Positions 1-8,749 are shown, counted from the first letter of the stretch. The stretch is DNA of 64,000 bases from Asticcacaulis sp. ZE23SCel15 (GCF_030505395.1 NZ_CP130044.1:543001-607000), one strand, 5' to 3'. The notes: generated by a model not told the origin, from the letters alone. A program made the numbers and translations.

Positions 1-1218
1 CCGCAGAGCCGCGGACACCGGTTCACGGGCGTCGAATGACTCAATCGACAGCGTATATTTCTGAGCCTCGATCTTTGAGACATCGAGTACATCATTAATC
101 AGATCAAGCACATGCTGGCCCGACTCGAAGATAAGCTGAGAATATTCGGCATATTTCGCCGACAGAGGCCCGAACATCTTCTGGCGCATGATGTCAGAAA
201 AACCGATGACGGCATTGAGCGGCGTGCGCAGTTCGTGGCTCATACCGGCCAGAAACTCGGACTTGGACTGATTAAGGCCCTCGGCCTCGACCTTAGCCTG
301 CTCCAGCGCGACCTCACGGCCATGGGTGAGCGAAGCATCGCTCATCACCCCGTAAAGCCGCCCGTCCGGCCCGCGCCGCAGATTAAGATGCAGATAATGG
401 TCCAGCGCTGCATGGGGCGTAAAGCCGACCTCCGATCGGCCAAGGCTGGTGGCCTGCTCGACCGACAGAGCCACCGCCACCCGGTCAGGCACATGGGCGC
501 AGGCGGTCAGGCCGTGTTCCATCATCAGGCGGATATCAAGGCCCGCCGGGGCCTCACCATAGGCCGACAACACCTGACCGCCTTCGTTAAAGGTCAGGAT
601 CAGGCACGGCTGCTCGGTCAACTGGGTCAGCAGACGTTCATGGGCGTCTTCGGCATCGCGCGCCCGCTCCACCCGCGCCCGCAGGGCGGGCATCAGCGCC
701 AGAGACAGCCCGACGGTTACGCTCAATAGCGACAGGAACGACAGCCAGAACCCTTCCTGATCATCGGGGATGCGGATATTCTGGGACACGCTTAAAAAGG
801 TCGCAATCAGCAAGCACATGAACGACAGGCTGGCCCCCAGCGAGATCAGTACCCTCTGATTAAACGCCACCGCCGCCGCCAGAGGGGCCGCCACCCACAC
901 CGCCAGAGGGCCTGCGACACCGCCGGTTAAGCCCACGGCGATCAGGCTGCACAGGCTCCAGATCCACAGCAATATCTGACGCCTGCGCAAGCTATCGTTC
1001 GACAACAGGAATATACCGCACAGGCCGGGAATGGCGCCTGCCACCATGGCACCTACCACAAATGAGGTCGTGGTGAGAAACAACATCCCCGCCAGCCCCA
1101 TCAGGGCCAGGGTCGACCAGCCCAGATGCCACAGAACGACACTGACCCGCAGCGGGTTGCGGGCCACAGTCAGGCCAGTCAAAGGCGACGACGATGAGGG
1201 TTTCGGCGCATCAATCAT
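1..1218 (-). CDS. Membrane sensor histidine kinase, DivJ/PleC type (3' end outside window)
   Basis: A hybrid-free sensor kinase whose C-terminus is cut off by the window edge; 406 codons are visible. The N-terminal 170 residues or so hold about six hydrophobic segments. A PAS-like region follows, then the dimerisation/phosphoacceptor box with motif [16 protein letters not shown] and His at about residue 328. The stretch after it ([15 protein letters not shown], then [15 protein letters not shown]) is typical of the DivJ/PleC family that controls the DivK-CtrA cell-cycle circuit in Caulobacterales. The multi-span N-terminus without a large periplasmic domain resembles DivJ more than PleC. Assignment to divJ itself is inference. 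It is divergent from a second kinase. The start is ATG at 1218, with an in-frame GTG 12 bases upstream. Confidence 0.85.
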   Translation of the reverse strand, partial: MIDAPKPSSSSPLTGLTVARNPLRVSVVLWHLGWSTLALMGLAGMLFLTTTSFVVGAMVAGAIPGLCGIFLLSNDSLRRRQILLWIWSLCSLIAVGLTGGVAGPLAVWVAAPLAAAVAFNQRVLISLGASLSFMCLLIATFLSVSQNIRIPDDQEGFWLSFLSLLSVTVGLSLALMPALRARVERARDAEDAHERLLTQLTEQPCLILTFNEGGQVLSAYGEAPAGLDIRLMMEHGLTACAHVPDRVAVALSVEQATSLGRSEVGFTPHAALDHYLHLNLRRGPDGRLYGVMSDASLTHGREVALEQAKVEAEGLNQSKSEFLAGMSHELRTPLNAVIGFSDIMRQKMFGPLSAKYAEYSQLIFESGQHVLDLINDVLDVSKIEAQKYTLSIESFDAREPVSAALR

Positions 1219-1417
1219 AAACTTAAGCACACCACAGAATCTGTGATAAGGCCACCGCCGGTTAAGCTTAACAGAGGCGCAATATCTTATTTTTAACAGA
1301 TGTGACATTAACGAACAAAGTTGAATACAGCCAAAACTCTCACTCATTGGGGGAAAGCGGCGATATATCCATGCCCGCACTTACCCACCGCTTACCCCCG
1401 CAAAAATTGGCCGCAGC

Positions 1418-1432
1418 TTAAACCCCATTTAA
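1418..1432 (+). promoter_or_regulatory. Candidate CtrA box (TTAA-N7-TTAA)
   Basis: TTAA at 1418-1421 and TTAA at 1429-1432 are separated by exactly seven bases, which matches the full CtrA recognition pattern of Caulobacterales. It lies 23 bases upstream of the soluble kinase start at 1456 in the divergent kinase intergenic region. Two further TTAA half-sites occur nearby without the correct spacing. Binding is inferred, not shown. Confidence 0.5.
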
Positions 1433-1455
1433 GCATGTTGTGTTAGGGTGCCCTC

Positions 1456-2244
1456 ATGTCTTTATCCCTGCGACACCTTCAGGCACCGGAAATTACCGAT
1501 AATGCCCCCGCTGCAGAGCCCGGTAACCGCGTGTTATCCGGCGATGATCCGGCCGATGGCGGGCGTGCGTTTCTGCGCATGGTCAGCCACGAACTGAGGA
1601 CGCCGCTCAATTCGATCATCGGCTTTTCCGAAGTGCTGCGTCACGAACATTTCGGCCCGCTGGGCTCGCCGCAGTACCATGAATATGCCGGGATCATTCA
1701 CGACAGCGGCCGCAGGCTTCTGGGGCTGTTTGATGATGTGCTTGAAATCGTGCGCCTGCAAGGCGGCAATGCCGATCTGATCTGCACGACACAGGATGTC
1801 ATGCCCTGCCTGGAAGAGGCCCTGCTCAGTCACGCCGGACGGGCCGAAGCGCGCAATGTCCGTTTCAGTCTGCGACTCAAGGATGAGGGGTTGTGCGGCC
1901 ATTTCGACGCCCGCGCGGTCGGCATCTGCCTTGATCACCTGATCGACAACGCCCTCAACCACGCTCCCGAAGGCTCGCTGATCGAGGTCTCGGCCAAGGC
2001 TGTCGGTGAGGATATCGACATTTGGGTGTTCAATGTCGGGGCGGCGCCCACAACGGAAGAGATCGACCGGCTGATGAAACCGTTTGAACTGGGCTCGACC
2101 GGCCCGGGCCGCAGTCAACCCGGTGCGGGTCTCGGCTGGGCGATCGTGAAGCTCTATTGTCAGGCCATGGGCGGCGATTTTAAGGTCACGACTTCGCCCG
2201 GACTGGGCCTCAAAGCCACTTTGCGCTTGAAATCACAGCCCTGA
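1456..2244 (+). CDS. Soluble histidine kinase (HisKA + HATPase)
   Basis: A short 262-residue kinase with no membrane segment and no recognisable sensory domain. The phosphoacceptor motif [16 protein letters not shown] carries His45. It is followed by FGPLGSPQYHEYAGII, the same signature as in the divergent kinase at 1-1218. The ATP-binding domain occupies about residues 110-260, with an N-box near DHLIDNALNHAPEG and a G-box near GAGLGWAIVKLYCQAMGG. It may need a partner protein for sensing. A CtrA-type box lies just upstream, which suggests cell-cycle control (inference). sufE follows 39 bases downstream on the same strand. Confidence 0.88.
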   Translation: MSLSLRHLQAPEITDNAPAAEPGNRVLSGDDPADGGRAFLRMVSHELRTPLNSIIGFSEVLRHEHFGPLGSPQYHEYAGIIHDSGRRLLGLFDDVLEIVRLQGGNADLICTTQDVMPCLEEALLSHAGRAEARNVRFSLRLKDEGLCGHFDARAVGICLDHLIDNALNHAPEGSLIEVSAKAVGEDIDIWVFNVGAAPTTEEIDRLMKPFELGSTGPGRSQPGAGLGWAIVKLYCQAMGGDFKVTTSPGLGLKATLRLKSQP

Positions 2245-2283
2245 AGGGTCACATCCGGGGAAAGTATATAGGTCCCCCTGAAT

Positions 2284-2694
2284 ATGTCTGAATTTACTGC
2301 GCGCCTCGATGATCTCTATGATGAATTTGAACTCTTCGACGACTGGGAAGAGCGCTATAAATATATCATCGATCTGGGCAAGGACATGGCCCCTCTGACC
2401 CTGGCCGAAAAGACCGAGGCCCATAAGGTGCGCGGCTGCGCCAGTCAGGTCTGGCTGGTCATTGATGAGGCACCTAGCGGCATTTTAAAGTTTCGCGGCG
2501 ATTCCGATGCCTTTATCGTCAAGGGACTGATTGCGTTGCTGTCGCGTCTGCTGAACGGCCTGTCGCACGAAGAGATCCAAGGTTTTTCGATCCGCGATAC
2601 GCTCAATAAACTCGGCCTGAATGAAGCTTTGTCGTCCCAGCGCACCAATGGCCTGATGTCGATGGTCGAGCGCCTGAAACACGCCACGGCTTGA
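2284..2694 (+). CDS. sufE: SufE family sulfur acceptor protein
   Basis: 136 residues, the usual SufE length. SufE accepts the persulfide sulfur from cysteine desulfurase SufS and stimulates it for iron-sulfur cluster assembly in the cytoplasm. The fold signature is clear: LYDEFELFDDWEERYKYIIDLG at the start, then KVRGCASQVWLV, whose Cys52 is the expected persulfide-accepting residue, and a C-terminal ISPLR-like region. No sufS or scaffold gene is next to it here. It could instead be the CsdE paralogue, which cannot be separated from sequence alone. Confidence 0.93.
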   Translation: MSEFTARLDDLYDEFELFDDWEERYKYIIDLGKDMAPLTLAEKTEAHKVRGCASQVWLVIDEAPSGILKFRGDSDAFIVKGLIALLSRLLNGLSHEEIQGFSIRDTLNKLGLNEALSSQRTNGLMSMVERLKHATA

Positions 2695-2775
2695 GTGGAA
2701 TGATTTTCCGCTCAAGCCGCCATTGAGGCGGCGGCCAAGGTGGCGTAGCCACCGCCCGGCGAGGGACTTAATGAA

Positions 2776-3294
2776 TTATATCCCGTAATAAACGGCCAGC
2801 CGCTCCAGCGCGTCGCGGACGGAGACCTTACCCTGACCACGCGGCAGGCTGTAATCGCGCTCCAGAACCGGCAGGGTCAGGCCCTCTTGCATCAGACGGC
2901 GGATCATATCGCCTGACGGATGGCCCAGATGGCAGATCGCCCCTTCATAGGCCGCCCGCGCCTTAAGGCGGAACATCGGCTCATCAACCCTTAAGCGCGC
3001 CGGATTGCCATCGGCGCCAAAGGCCCGCCAGTCCGTGCCAGCCGGGGCGGTGATAAATCCGGCCCGAAAATCGCGGGCCAGAGCTTCAAACGCTGCCTTA
3101 TGCCGCATCTGTAGCAAGGGCCCGCCTTCGGCGCTTTTTAACCGCGCCAAGGCCGACAAAGGACGCGGAGCCAGGATTTCCGATGGCGCGGGTTCGGGCG
3201 AAAGCGGTTGGGCGTCACGGCGCTGTCCGATCGATTGCAACAGTTTAAACATGACACCCGCTCGTCTTAAAATCTGTGATTTATCATAGGCCAA
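2776..3294 (-). CDS. DUF6456-like protein
   Basis: 172 residues, no signal peptide or membrane segment. The middle (LLQMRHKAAFEALARDFRAG) and the C-terminus (QGKVSVRDALERLAVYYGI) resemble the small alphaproteobacterial DUF6456 family, which has a helix-turn-helix-like C-terminal part. The family assignment is from memory of the pattern and is moderate. It sits directly downstream of, and on the same strand as, the DnaA domain IV-like gene, so both are probably co-transcribed. An internal ATG at residue 15 (MFKLLQSIG) is an alternative start. Function unknown; a DNA-binding or regulatory role is inference. Confidence 0.7.
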   Translation of the reverse strand: MAYDKSQILRRAGVMFKLLQSIGQRRDAQPLSPEPAPSEILAPRPLSALARLKSAEGGPLLQMRHKAAFEALARDFRAGFITAPAGTDWRAFGADGNPARLRVDEPMFRLKARAAYEGAICHLGHPSGDMIRRLMQEGLTLPVLERDYSLPRGQGKVSVRDALERLAVYYGI

Positions 3295-3314
3295 AGAGGT
3301 TAATTTTTAGGCCC

Positions 3315-3746
3315 TCAGCACACTATGGCCAAAGGTTCCGGCGCGTTTTTCAGGCACGCTTCCAGCTTATCCAACTCAAGGTCAAAGCGGCGATCATCAC
3401 GTAAATCCTCGATCAGGCGGCACGCATGACCTGCGGTTGTGCGGTCGCGTTTGAACGCCGCCCCAATCCGCGCCAATGGCCACTGATAGGTGATATAGGC
3501 CAGATACATCGCCACCTGCCGCGCCCGCGCCGCACCGGCATGATTACGCGATGACGATAAAATCTCAGCCGCCGGTATGCCCGTGGCATGCGATACCACA
3601 TCGATGATAAACAGGGCCTTGGCGCGATCCTTCAACGCCTGCATATCCTGCCCGGTCAGGCGCTCCACAGACGCCGCTGCCCCTTCGCCCCGCACCGCGA
3701 CCGCCGCCCTGGCCGCACGGGCGGCACTGAAAATCCCAATTGTCAT
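3315..3746 (-). CDS. DnaA domain IV-like DNA-binding protein
   Basis: A 143-residue protein without the AAA+ ATPase core of DnaA. The region AARARQVAMYLAYITYQW, then LARIGAAFKRDRTTAGHA and CRLIEDLRDD, follows the pattern of the DnaA C-terminal domain that reads DnaA boxes. It can therefore bind DNA, perhaps at DnaA-box-like sites, but cannot form an initiator filament. The start is taken at ATG 3746; a longer form from GTG 3809 is possible. The partner downstream is a DUF6456-like gene with a 20-base gap, suggesting a two-gene unit. The role is unknown; regulation of replication or transcription is inference. Confidence 0.8.
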   Translation of the reverse strand: MTIGIFSAARAARAAVAVRGEGAAASVERLTGQDMQALKDRAKALFIIDVVSHATGIPAAEILSSSRNHAGAARARQVAMYLAYITYQWPLARIGAAFKRDRTTAGHACRLIEDLRDDRRFDLELDKLEACLKNAPEPLAIVC

Positions 3747-3996
3747 TACCACACCATCTTTTATTAAGGCGGCCCGAGCCGCGGTACAAACCACAGCATA
3801 GACACGCACAAAGATTAGAGGATAACTTTCCTATATTAAATAAAAAATAGGCTTAAATGCCTAAATTTAATTCTCGCATAGATTGCCAAACGATTCAAAA
3901 TTATGGAAAAACAATTTTTGATAAATTAGAAATAGGCGAAAAATCCTATTGCGCGCCTGCGGAAGGCCAGCCCATAAGGCCCATGATTAGCCGTGT

Positions 3997-4515
3997 TCAG
4001 GCAGCGCGAATCCCGCTGGTGGGGGCTTCCAGACGCCCGATCATGGCATCATGGCCCAGAATCATGTCGACCTTAACCCCATCGCTGGCCAGCGGCAGCC
4101 GCAACCAGAATAGGCTCAGGCCCCGTGCGCCGCGCCAGGCCATGGAGTGTAAGCCCACATTTGGCTTACGGGTGGTGGCGACCAGCGACAATTCTTCGGC
4201 CCAGTATTGCGCCTCTTCGGCGGTATAGATTTCATCGAAAGTCTTACCGGTGATCTCTGTGCCATAAGCACTGAAAAGCTCAGTACCGGCCAGCCGCTGC
4301 CGGAACGCTTCCGGCGGCAGAACGTGCTGCCCATTGGCCGGATAGCTATCGGAAACATCAATCAGGCTGATGGTCGGCAACAGTTTACGCAGGGCACACG
4401 GGTCAATGTCGGCACGGGCGGGCAGACGCCCCGGCTTACGAAGTCCCTTCCAGTAGCGGAAGATGTCTTCGTGGCCGCGCAAAGCCGATGCCATTTCAGC
4501 CGCTATACCCGCCAT
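3997..4515 (-). CDS. PAS domain protein (PAS_5 type)
   Basis: About 172 residues from ATG 4515; GTG 4557 and ATG 4494 are alternatives. The order is a short helix (ALRGHEDIFRYWKGLRKPG), then RADIDPCALRKLLPTISLIDV, a Gly-Thr turn (RLAGTELFSAYGTEITG), and a C-terminal strand pair ending near residue 160. This matches the single-domain PAS_5 proteins common in alphaproteobacteria, with no output domain attached. The ligand and partner are unknown. It is flanked by AT-rich intergenic DNA and is not obviously in an operon. Confidence 0.8.
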   Translation of the reverse strand: MAGIAAEMASALRGHEDIFRYWKGLRKPGRLPARADIDPCALRKLLPTISLIDVSDSYPANGQHVLPPEAFRQRLAGTELFSAYGTEITGKTFDEIYTAEEAQYWAEELSLVATTRKPNVGLHSMAWRGARGLSLFWLRLPLASDGVKVDMILGHDAMIGRLEAPTSGIRAA

Positions 4516-4703
4516 AACAAAACGCGCCACTACCCCTTTTGCACGGACGATACCCACCGTCCGTCAACCTGCCCCGAATTGCACGCATCACCAGTATCCG
4601 CGCACGATCAAAACGAATCACCTGAATTTACCTTCTCTTAAGGGGTGATTCTTTGGCAAGCAAAAAAGGGTTAACGCGACCTCTCTGATGGTAAAAAGAC
4701 ACA

Positions 4704-4738
4704 AAAAAGCGCCCTAACTTTAAGTTAGAGCGCTTTTG
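4704..4738 (-). terminator. Intrinsic terminator after mucR
   Basis: A hairpin with arms AAAGCGCC-CTAACTT and AAGTTAG-AGCGCTTT lies 33 bases beyond the mucR stop. It has A-rich and T-rich flanks on both sides, so it could work in both directions. Only mucR is positioned to use it. Confidence 0.8.
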
Positions 4739-4769
4739 ACATCAAAATGCGATAATTAATCTACCGCCT

Positions 4770-5198
4770 TTATTTCACGACGCGGGTTTTGCGCGCGACC
4801 TGACGGCCGCCCTGGCCCAGGCCCATCTTTTTGGCCAGATCCGAACGAGCCTTGGCATAGTTTGGCGCCACCATCGGATAGTCCTTGGGCAGGCCCCACT
4901 TGGCGCGATATTCTTCGGGGGACATATTGTACTTAGTGCGCAGGTGACGCTTGAGCGACTTGAACTTGCGACCGTCCTCAAGACAGACAATATGATCAGA
5001 AGAAATCGACTTCTTTACCGATACCGCAGGCTCTTTCGGCGCTTCGATCTTGGTTTCTTCGCCGGTAGTTATGCTGTTGAGGGCGGCATATACATTCTGG
5101 ATCAGGGACGGCAACTCACTGGCCGGCACAGAATTATTACCAACATAGGCCGAAACAATGTCCGCCGTCATATCAATGGTGTCTGTCTTTTTGTCCAT
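4770..5198 (-). CDS. mucR: MucR/Ros family transcriptional regulator
   Basis: 142 residues, the normal MucR length. These regulators act as zinc-finger, H-NS-like silencers. In Caulobacter, MucR works with SciP in the cell-cycle programme. The N-terminal part (MTADIVSAYVGNNSVPASEL) is the conserved oligomerisation region. The DNA-binding core is IVCLEDGRKFKSLKRHLRTK, then YNMSPEEYRAKWGLPKDYPM and VAPNYAKARSDLAKKMGLG. In the zinc-finger position one finds Cys and Asp, then His, but the place usually taken by the next His is Lys (HLRTK). An inverted repeat lies upstream at 5293-5314. Confidence 0.93.
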   Translation of the reverse strand: MDKKTDTIDMTADIVSAYVGNNSVPASELPSLIQNVYAALNSITTGEETKIEAPKEPAVSVKKSISSDHIVCLEDGRKFKSLKRHLRTKYNMSPEEYRAKWGLPKDYPMVAPNYAKARSDLAKKMGLGQGGRQVARKTRVVK

Positions 5199-5292
5199 TA
5201 CACAAATCCCGTGAATTCGCCTGAAATATCAACTTTAGTTCGCGCTTTAACTAAGCCATGACTTTTGATTATTCAAGTCTTCAACAGAAAAA

Positions 5293-5314
5293 ATATTCAC
5301 ATCGTGGTGAATAT
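5293..5314. promoter_or_regulatory. Inverted repeat upstream of mucR
   Basis: ATATTCAC, a six-base spacer and GTGAATAT form a perfect eight-base inverted repeat about 95 bases upstream of the mucR start and 66 bases beyond the DUF2336 stop. A second imperfect pair (ACTTAC/GTAAGT) follows at 5325-5344. There is no T-run, so an operator is more likely than a terminator. The binding protein is unknown; MucR autoregulation is one possibility. Confidence 0.4.
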
Positions 5315-5379
5315 GGGAATGCATTACTTACAAAAACCGTAAGTTGACGCAAGGTCATCCTGCGTAAAAATCATCACTG

Positions 5380-6618
5380 TCAGGCTTTCAGATCCTGAGC
5401 AAAGGCCAGCATTGCCGCACGTTCCGGCACACTCAAGGCATCCAGATCGACCTCTTCGCCTTTACTCAGCGTACGGATCAGAGTGGCGCTTAAGGCCGAA
5501 GACAGCGACCAGTTCCAATAGCGCAATACAGTCTGCGCCCGATCGGTCGCCAGCACGTCATAGGTAATCAGCACATGCTCAAGTTCCGGATGGATCATCC
5601 CGTCAGCCATCTGGGACGGGCGGCGCAGGGCCTGCCACAGGGCGCGTAAGGACGCCTTGGGCAGACCAGTCGCCTTGCACAGCACCGCCAAAGGCTCGCC
5701 GCCCCGGTCGCGCAACATCTTGGCACCGGTTGAGGGCTTGATACCCGCAAGGTAAGATATCTCTTCGGCCAGATGCCGGGTCATGCCCTTACGCGCCGCC
5801 TCATCGATGGCGGCATCCAGACTATCAAACGGACTGCGTGCCAAAGCCGCCCGGTTACGCTGACGCCGCTCAATGAACTGAAGCGCCTTACGCGACATCG
5901 CGTCCTGCCAGCCTTCGTCAGCGGCCATAGCAAACACATCCGAAGCCGCATCCTGCATCACTTCGCGGTTGACTGCAAAACGGCTCAGGATCACGCGCCG
6001 CACCTCGGCATCCGCCCACCAGAACATTACATAGGCCGAACTGGGCCGGATTTCCGGACGTTTGATGATCAGGGGGATCAGTTGCGGCTGGGACTGACTT
6101 AGGACCACCACAGCTTCAACCGCCATTTGCGACAGGGCGGCGCGGGTATTTTTCAGAATGACTTCGATGACCCGCACGTCCTGCTGTTCAATCAGGATTT
6201 CGGTCAGGATGGGGGCCAGATTCTTGCGCGCCGCCAGCAACATCCGGTGCTCATGGCCGCCATTGCGGGCGCAGTAACTCAGATCAGAGTTGTTTAAGGT
6301 CTCACAGTCTTCGATCAGGGCGCGGGCGACGCGCACCTCATCAATGATCAGGCGGCGCACCAGCGAGTTCGGCACTTCAGTCAGATGGGACAGACGTTTG
6401 GCGACGCGGGCGCGGTCTTCAACACCGGCCTCACTGAGCATTTCTACCAGCAAATCCGCCGTCACCGCCCGCTCAAAAGCATTGATCCGGCTTTCGGGCA
6501 GGCACACCACATCGGCCAGCCGCTTAAGCAGGGTCTGGCGCGACAGGCTCACCCGCACGGGCACGCCTGTCACTTGCGCATCCAGATCTTCGATGAAACG
6601 GGACTGAGACTCAGACAT
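5380..6618 (-). CDS. DUF2336 domain-containing protein
   Basis: 412 residues, soluble, largely helical with HEAT-like spacing of hydrophobics. The order SRQTLLKRLADVVCL, LVEMLSEAGVEDRARVAKRL, EVPNSLVRRLIIDEVRVARAL and LLAARKNLAPILTEILIEQ is characteristic of DUF2336, an alphaproteobacterial family. No enzymatic motif is visible. It lies upstream of mucR on the same strand with a 180-base gap containing inverted repeats, so mucR probably has its own promoter. Function unknown. Confidence 0.85.
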   Translation of the reverse strand: MSESQSRFIEDLDAQVTGVPVRVSLSRQTLLKRLADVVCLPESRINAFERAVTADLLVEMLSEAGVEDRARVAKRLSHLTEVPNSLVRRLIIDEVRVARALIEDCETLNNSDLSYCARNGGHEHRMLLAARKNLAPILTEILIEQQDVRVIEVILKNTRAALSQMAVEAVVVLSQSQPQLIPLIIKRPEIRPSSAYVMFWWADAEVRRVILSRFAVNREVMQDAASDVFAMAADEGWQDAMSRKALQFIERRQRNRAALARSPFDSLDAAIDEAARKGMTRHLAEEISYLAGIKPSTGAKMLRDRGGEPLAVLCKATGLPKASLRALWQALRRPSQMADGMIHPELEHVLITYDVLATDRAQTVLRYWNWSLSSALSATLIRTLSKGEEVDLDALSVPERAAMLAFAQDLKA

Positions 6619-6696
6619 GCGCCATCATGCCCGGTCAGGCGTTAATCTTTTGTTATGGGGAATTTCTAGCGCTCACGTTTTAACGCCAAAGCCATG

Positions 6697-6760
6697 AGTG
6701 AGATAATAGCTGGCAAGCGCCGCAGGTACACTTCGTACCTGCAAGCGCAGACCGCGTATT
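6697..6760 (-). repeat. Repeat family A, reduced copy beyond cysK
   Basis: The core GCAGGTAC (6722-6729), a five-base loop and GTACCTGC (6735-6742) is flanked by AAGCGCC and AAGCG, with CAGACCGCG on the right. These blocks also occur at 15079-15179 and 44967-45083, but here the terminal AAATCG/CGATTT blocks are missing. The copy begins 22 bases beyond the cysK stop codon, read on the minus strand. Confidence 0.7.
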
Positions 6761-6781
6761 AGATGACCGTGGATTTGGATG

Positions 6782-7747
6782 TTAAAGGCCGTCAAAGAGG
6801 GCGGTTGAAAGATAACGCTCTGCAAAGCTTGGAATGATCGCCACGATCGTCTTACCGGCATATTCATCCTTTGCCGCCAAACGGAAGGCGACCTCTAACG
6901 CGGCCCCCGACGAAATACCTACCGGCAGGCCTTCGGTGGCCGCAGCCTTGCGGGCCATGGCAAAGGCCGCGTCGTTCGAGACGGTTTCAACGCCATCGAT
7001 CACGCTGCGATCCAGAATGCCCGGCACGAACCCGGCACCAATGCCTTGAATCTTGTGCGGCCCAGGTTCACCACCCGACAGGATGGGCGAAGCTTCGGGT
7101 TCAACGGCGATCATCTTAACGGAGGCTTTTTTCTCTTTCAGGGCTTGACCGATGCCGGTGATCGAACCACCAGTGCCGACGCCGGAGATAACCACATCGA
7201 CCGCGCCGTTGGTGTCATTCCAGATTTCCTGAGCCGTGGAAATGCGGTGAATATAGGGGTTGGCGTCGTTTTCAAACTGCTGCGGCATGACCGAACCCGG
7301 CGTGGCCTCGATGATTTCCAGCGCCTTGGCAATCGCGCCGCGCATGCCTTTTTCAGCCGGGGTCAGTTCAAGTTGCGCGCCCAGCAGCGCCAGCATCTTA
7401 CGGCGCTCCAGCGACATAGATTCCGGCATGCACAGGATCAGTTTGTAACCCTTGGCGGCGGCGACAAACGCCAGCGCAATACCGGTGTTGCCCGATGTCG
7501 GTTCAACGATGGTCGCCCCCGGTGTCAGTTTACCCGAAGCCTCCAGCGCTTCGATCATCGAAATACCGATACGGTCTTTGACGGACGATAAGGGGTTGAA
7601 GAACTCAAGCTTGGCCAGCACATCGGCCTTAGAGCCATATTCCTTCGACAGGCGGGGCAGGCGCACCAGCGGCGTATCGCCCATGGTATCAAGAATGGAC
7701 TCAAAAATCTTACCGCGCCCAGAACGCGACAGTGTGGATTCGGACAT
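6782..7747 (-). CDS. cysK: Cysteine synthase A (O-acetylserine sulfhydrylase)
   Basis: Pyridoxal-phosphate enzyme that makes cysteine from O-acetylserine and sulfide in the cytoplasm. 321 residues, normal for the family. The PLP lysine is Lys57 in NPLSSVKDRIG. The substrate-binding loop is PTSGNTGIALAF, the phosphate-binding glycine loop is SGVGTGGSITG, and GISSGAAL lies near the C-terminus. The ATG at 7747 is preceded by a good ribosome site (GGAGG with eight-base spacing). It is divergent from chpT. Family A repeat DNA lies just beyond the stop codon. Confidence 0.95.
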   Translation of the reverse strand: MSESTLSRSGRGKIFESILDTMGDTPLVRLPRLSKEYGSKADVLAKLEFFNPLSSVKDRIGISMIEALEASGKLTPGATIVEPTSGNTGIALAFVAAAKGYKLILCMPESMSLERRKMLALLGAQLELTPAEKGMRGAIAKALEIIEATPGSVMPQQFENDANPYIHRISTAQEIWNDTNGAVDVVISGVGTGGSITGIGQALKEKKASVKMIAVEPEASPILSGGEPGPHKIQGIGAGFVPGILDRSVIDGVETVSNDAAFAMARKAAATEGLPVGISSGAALEVAFRLAAKDEYAGKTIVAIIPSFAERYLSTALFDGL

Positions 7748-7971
7748 GGAATGAACCTCCGGTGGTCTTTATTTAGGTTGCGCTGTGATTAGCGCACAAA
7801 CCCAAACGGGTAAATGCAAATCGGGGTGAAGCAGGCCTGTGACCGGGGGAGCGCGTGCCATAACCGCGACAAGCCAAACTGAATTTTGACCACCATATCG
7901 CTTAAAATGTTTGCTGATAAGGCAAATCACCTCACATATGGCGTCAAAGAATTTAAACTGAGGATATGGGC

Positions 7972-8670
7972 ATGACCTTCCCTGAAGCCACCGTAGCCGA
8001 CACAATTGATGCCACCGAGGCCGAGGCCACGCCGCCCAGGGCGCTGCCGAACCCTCATGAACTGGCGACCCAGTTGATCGCCAAGCTGTGTCACGATTTT
8101 ATATCGCCTACGGGTGCGATTGTCTCCGGCCTTGACCTGCTTGAGGACCCGTCCGCGCAGGACATGAAGGAAGATGCCATTAACCTGATCAAGGCGTCGT
8201 CGAAAAAGCTGGTGTCGATTGTCTATTTCGCGCGCGTGGCCTTTGGGGCCGCGACCACCGCTGAGGATTTTTCGGTCAAGCAACTGCGCAAGATTCTGGA
8301 CGATATGTTCTCAACCATGCGCGCCACTCTGGATTTGAATATCGACGATGAGATAGTGCTGGAAAAGCCGGTGGCGCGGGCACTGGTCAATCTGGTCTAT
8401 ATTGCGGGAGGGGCCTTGCCTTTGGGTGGGACTGCGAAGATCGATATGGCAAAAGACGGCGACGCCGTCACCTTCACCGCCCTGTCCACCGGCAAAAAGG
8501 CCCGCCTGAAACCCGAAGCGGTTGAGGGCTTAAGCGGTGATCCGCTCGGTGACGGCCTGTCGGGGCAGTGGATTCAGCCCTTCTGGCTCAACAGTGTAGT
8601 AAAGGAAGCCGGCGGCACCCTCACCTTCACCGCCGAAGAAGACCGGCTTGAGATCATTGTTAAGATGTAA
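7972..8670 (+). CDS. chpT: Histidine phosphotransferase ChpT
   Basis: ChpT relays phosphate from the hybrid kinase CckA to the response regulators CtrA and CpdR in Caulobacterales. The protein looks like a degenerate kinase: a two-helix dimerisation region with LIAKLCHDFISPTGAIVSGL, whose His41 is the expected phosphoacceptor, and a C-terminal HATPase-like fold that lacks ATP-binding G-boxes. GAGGA with seven-base spacing favours ATG 7972 over ATG 7966. Length is about 232 residues. A terminator follows at 8679-8716. It is separated from the che operon by one convergent hypothetical gene, so co-regulation is not implied. Confidence 0.9.
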   Translation: MTFPEATVADTIDATEAEATPPRALPNPHELATQLIAKLCHDFISPTGAIVSGLDLLEDPSAQDMKEDAINLIKASSKKLVSIVYFARVAFGAATTAEDFSVKQLRKILDDMFSTMRATLDLNIDDEIVLEKPVARALVNLVYIAGGALPLGGTAKIDMAKDGDAVTFTALSTGKKARLKPEAVEGLSGDPLGDGLSGQWIQPFWLNSVVKEAGGTLTFTAEEDRLEIIVKM

Positions 8671-8678
8671 AATATTCA

Positions 8679-8716
8679 CCGCTTTGGTTAGTCAGGGCGG
8701 TGTTTTTTTGCACGGC
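8679..8716 (+). terminator. Intrinsic terminator after chpT
   Basis: A CACCGC/GCGGTG stem with an intervening loop is followed by a run of seven T, nine bases beyond the chpT stop. It separates chpT from the convergent hypothetical gene at 8750-9211. Confidence 0.75.
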
Positions 8717-8749
8717 GGTTTGCCCCCCTCCGTCACGCAGGAGAGTATG

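Noticed and set aside
112-729. Long plus-strand open frame
   Set aside because: It is the antisense shadow of the histidine kinase on the minus strand, which shows clear kinase motifs.
3857-4228. Plus-strand open frame with an AT-rich start
   Set aside because: Its conserved-looking second half is antisense to the PAS gene; the first half is AT-rich intergenic DNA with no ribosome site.
8718-8745. Family B fragment after chpT
   Set aside because: CCCCCCTCCGTCACGCAGGAG resembles one arm only; no hairpin or tail is present.
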